Part shown: piece by piece, positions 30,381 to 30,832 of the stretch
Layout of the letters: each line of letters opens with the position of its first letter
Numbering within the stretch: the stretch's first letter is position 1
Assembly: GCA_041580155.1 (NCBI GenBank)
Contig: JBFGEI010000006.1
Location: 1 to 30,832 of the forward strand
Direction of reading: 5' to 3'
Length of the DNA stretch: 30,832 nt
Source: Limimaricola sp041580155
Lineage (GTDB): Bacteria > Pseudomonadota > Alphaproteobacteria > Rhodobacterales > Rhodobacteraceae
Program-made: the position numbers and the translations under genes
The notes under the pieces: model-generated
Seen by the model: only the letters and a program-made list of their open reading frames with translations
Database searches by the model: none
Told to the model about the DNA's origin: nothing

Positions 30381-30832
30381 ATGTCCGTCAACAGCTTCGG
30401 CCACCTGTTCCGCGTCACCACATGGGGCGAAAGCCACGGGCCGGCGCTTGGCGCGACGGTCGACGGCTGCCCGCCGGGCATCGAGATCGAGGTCGGCGCG
30501 ATCCAGCACTGGCTCGACAAGCGCAAGCCGGGCCAGAGCAAGCACACCACGCAGCGCCGCGAGGCCGACGAGGTCGAGATCCTGTCCGGCGTGTTCGAGG
30601 GCCGTTCGACCGGCACGCCGATCCAGCTGATGATCCGCAACACCGACCAGCGGTCGAAGGATTACGGCGACATCGCCAACACCTTCCGGCCCGGCCATGC
30701 CGACATCAGCTACCATCTGAAATACGGGCTGCGCGACTATCGCGGCGGCGGCCGGTCCAGCGCCCGCGAGACCGCGGCGCGGGTCGCGGCGGGTGGCGTC
30801 GCGCGTGCGGCGCTGGCGGCGCTGGTGCCGGG
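30381..30832 (+). CDS. aroC: Chorismate synthase, 3' end cut by the window edge
   Basis: The first 150 residues of chorismate synthase, the last enzyme of the shikimate pathway. The diagnostic signatures are MSVNSFGHLFRVTTWGESHG at the start and DYRGGGRSSARETAARVAAG, which holds the FMN/substrate-binding region. AAGGAG lies eight or nine bases before the ATG. The frame is open to the window edge (452 nt). It is divergent from thiBPQ, with the promoters of both in the 97 bp between the riboswitch and the start codon. Confidence 0.97.
   Translation, partial: MSVNSFGHLFRVTTWGESHGPALGATVDGCPPGIEIEVGAIQHWLDKRKPGQSKHTTQRREADEVEILSGVFEGRSTGTPIQLMIRNTDQRSKDYGDIANTFRPGHADISYHLKYGLRDYRGGGRSSARETAARVAAGGVARAALAALVP

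Overview
The window is high-GC chromosomal DNA that reads as an alphaproteobacterium of the family Rhodobacteraceae (Paracoccus/roseobacter type). Supporting evidence: a petABC operon whose cytochrome b heme histidines fall at residues 97, 111, 198 and 212, as in Rhodobacter; a cytochrome c1 carrying the extra two-cysteine loop; a CcrM-type GANTC methyltransferase next to rnhB; DUF2125, DUF4170 and DUF721 genes typical of this group; and a TPP-riboswitch-controlled thiBPQ operon. Almost every base is coding. I see no insertion sequence, prophage, integrase, CRISPR array or toxin-antitoxin pair. It is a core-genome segment, cut inside a gene at both ends.

Layout, left to right. 1-4204: a truncated YjbH-family outer-membrane gene, a HI0933/YhiN-type flavoprotein divergent from a small HNH protein, and an SDR oxidoreductase. 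4321-8113: a secreted DUF2125 protein with its own terminator, then pmbA and an inositol-monophosphatase/CysQ-like gene that overlap. 8110-10601: a promoter, then DUF4170, a degenerate Kdo-transferase-like gene and lpxK, a compact lipid A cluster. 10588-13047: a DsbA-family thiol oxidoreductase and a DUF721 protein on the minus strand, divergent from mutY. 13072-16058: an AlkB alkane hydroxylase converging on ccrM, with rnhB upstream of ccrM. 16188-18165: two secreted proteins of unknown function (one with 18 consecutive Asp) and a two-TM protein with a winged-helix-like C-terminus. 18182-19592: a LacI-type regulator between tRNA-Arg(CCT) and tRNA-Lys(TTT). 19687-22573: dapF and mtaB (overlapping) and a GST. 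22638-23806: an outer-membrane beta-barrel and a GFA-family protein, both minus strand. 23997-26785: petABC (Rieske, cytochrome b, cytochrome c1) with a strong terminator. 26966-30287: thiBPQ on the minus strand with promoter and TPP riboswitch. 30381 to the end: the 5' part of aroC.

The strongest unexplained signal is regulatory. The 89-bp gap before ccrM carries a perfect TTGACA -35 box, two GANTC methylation sites at the -10/-35 spacer, a third GANTC just upstream, and a perfect DnaA box across the expected start site. This looks like a cell-cycle switch in which the methylase gene could be controlled by its own mark and by DnaA. Other points are active-site substitutions (DapF second Cys to Ser; the Kdo-transferase-like protein lacks the catalytic Glu motif), a thiP without a usable canonical start, and paired GC hairpins around petABC. 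I did not find a clear multi-gene system of unknown type.
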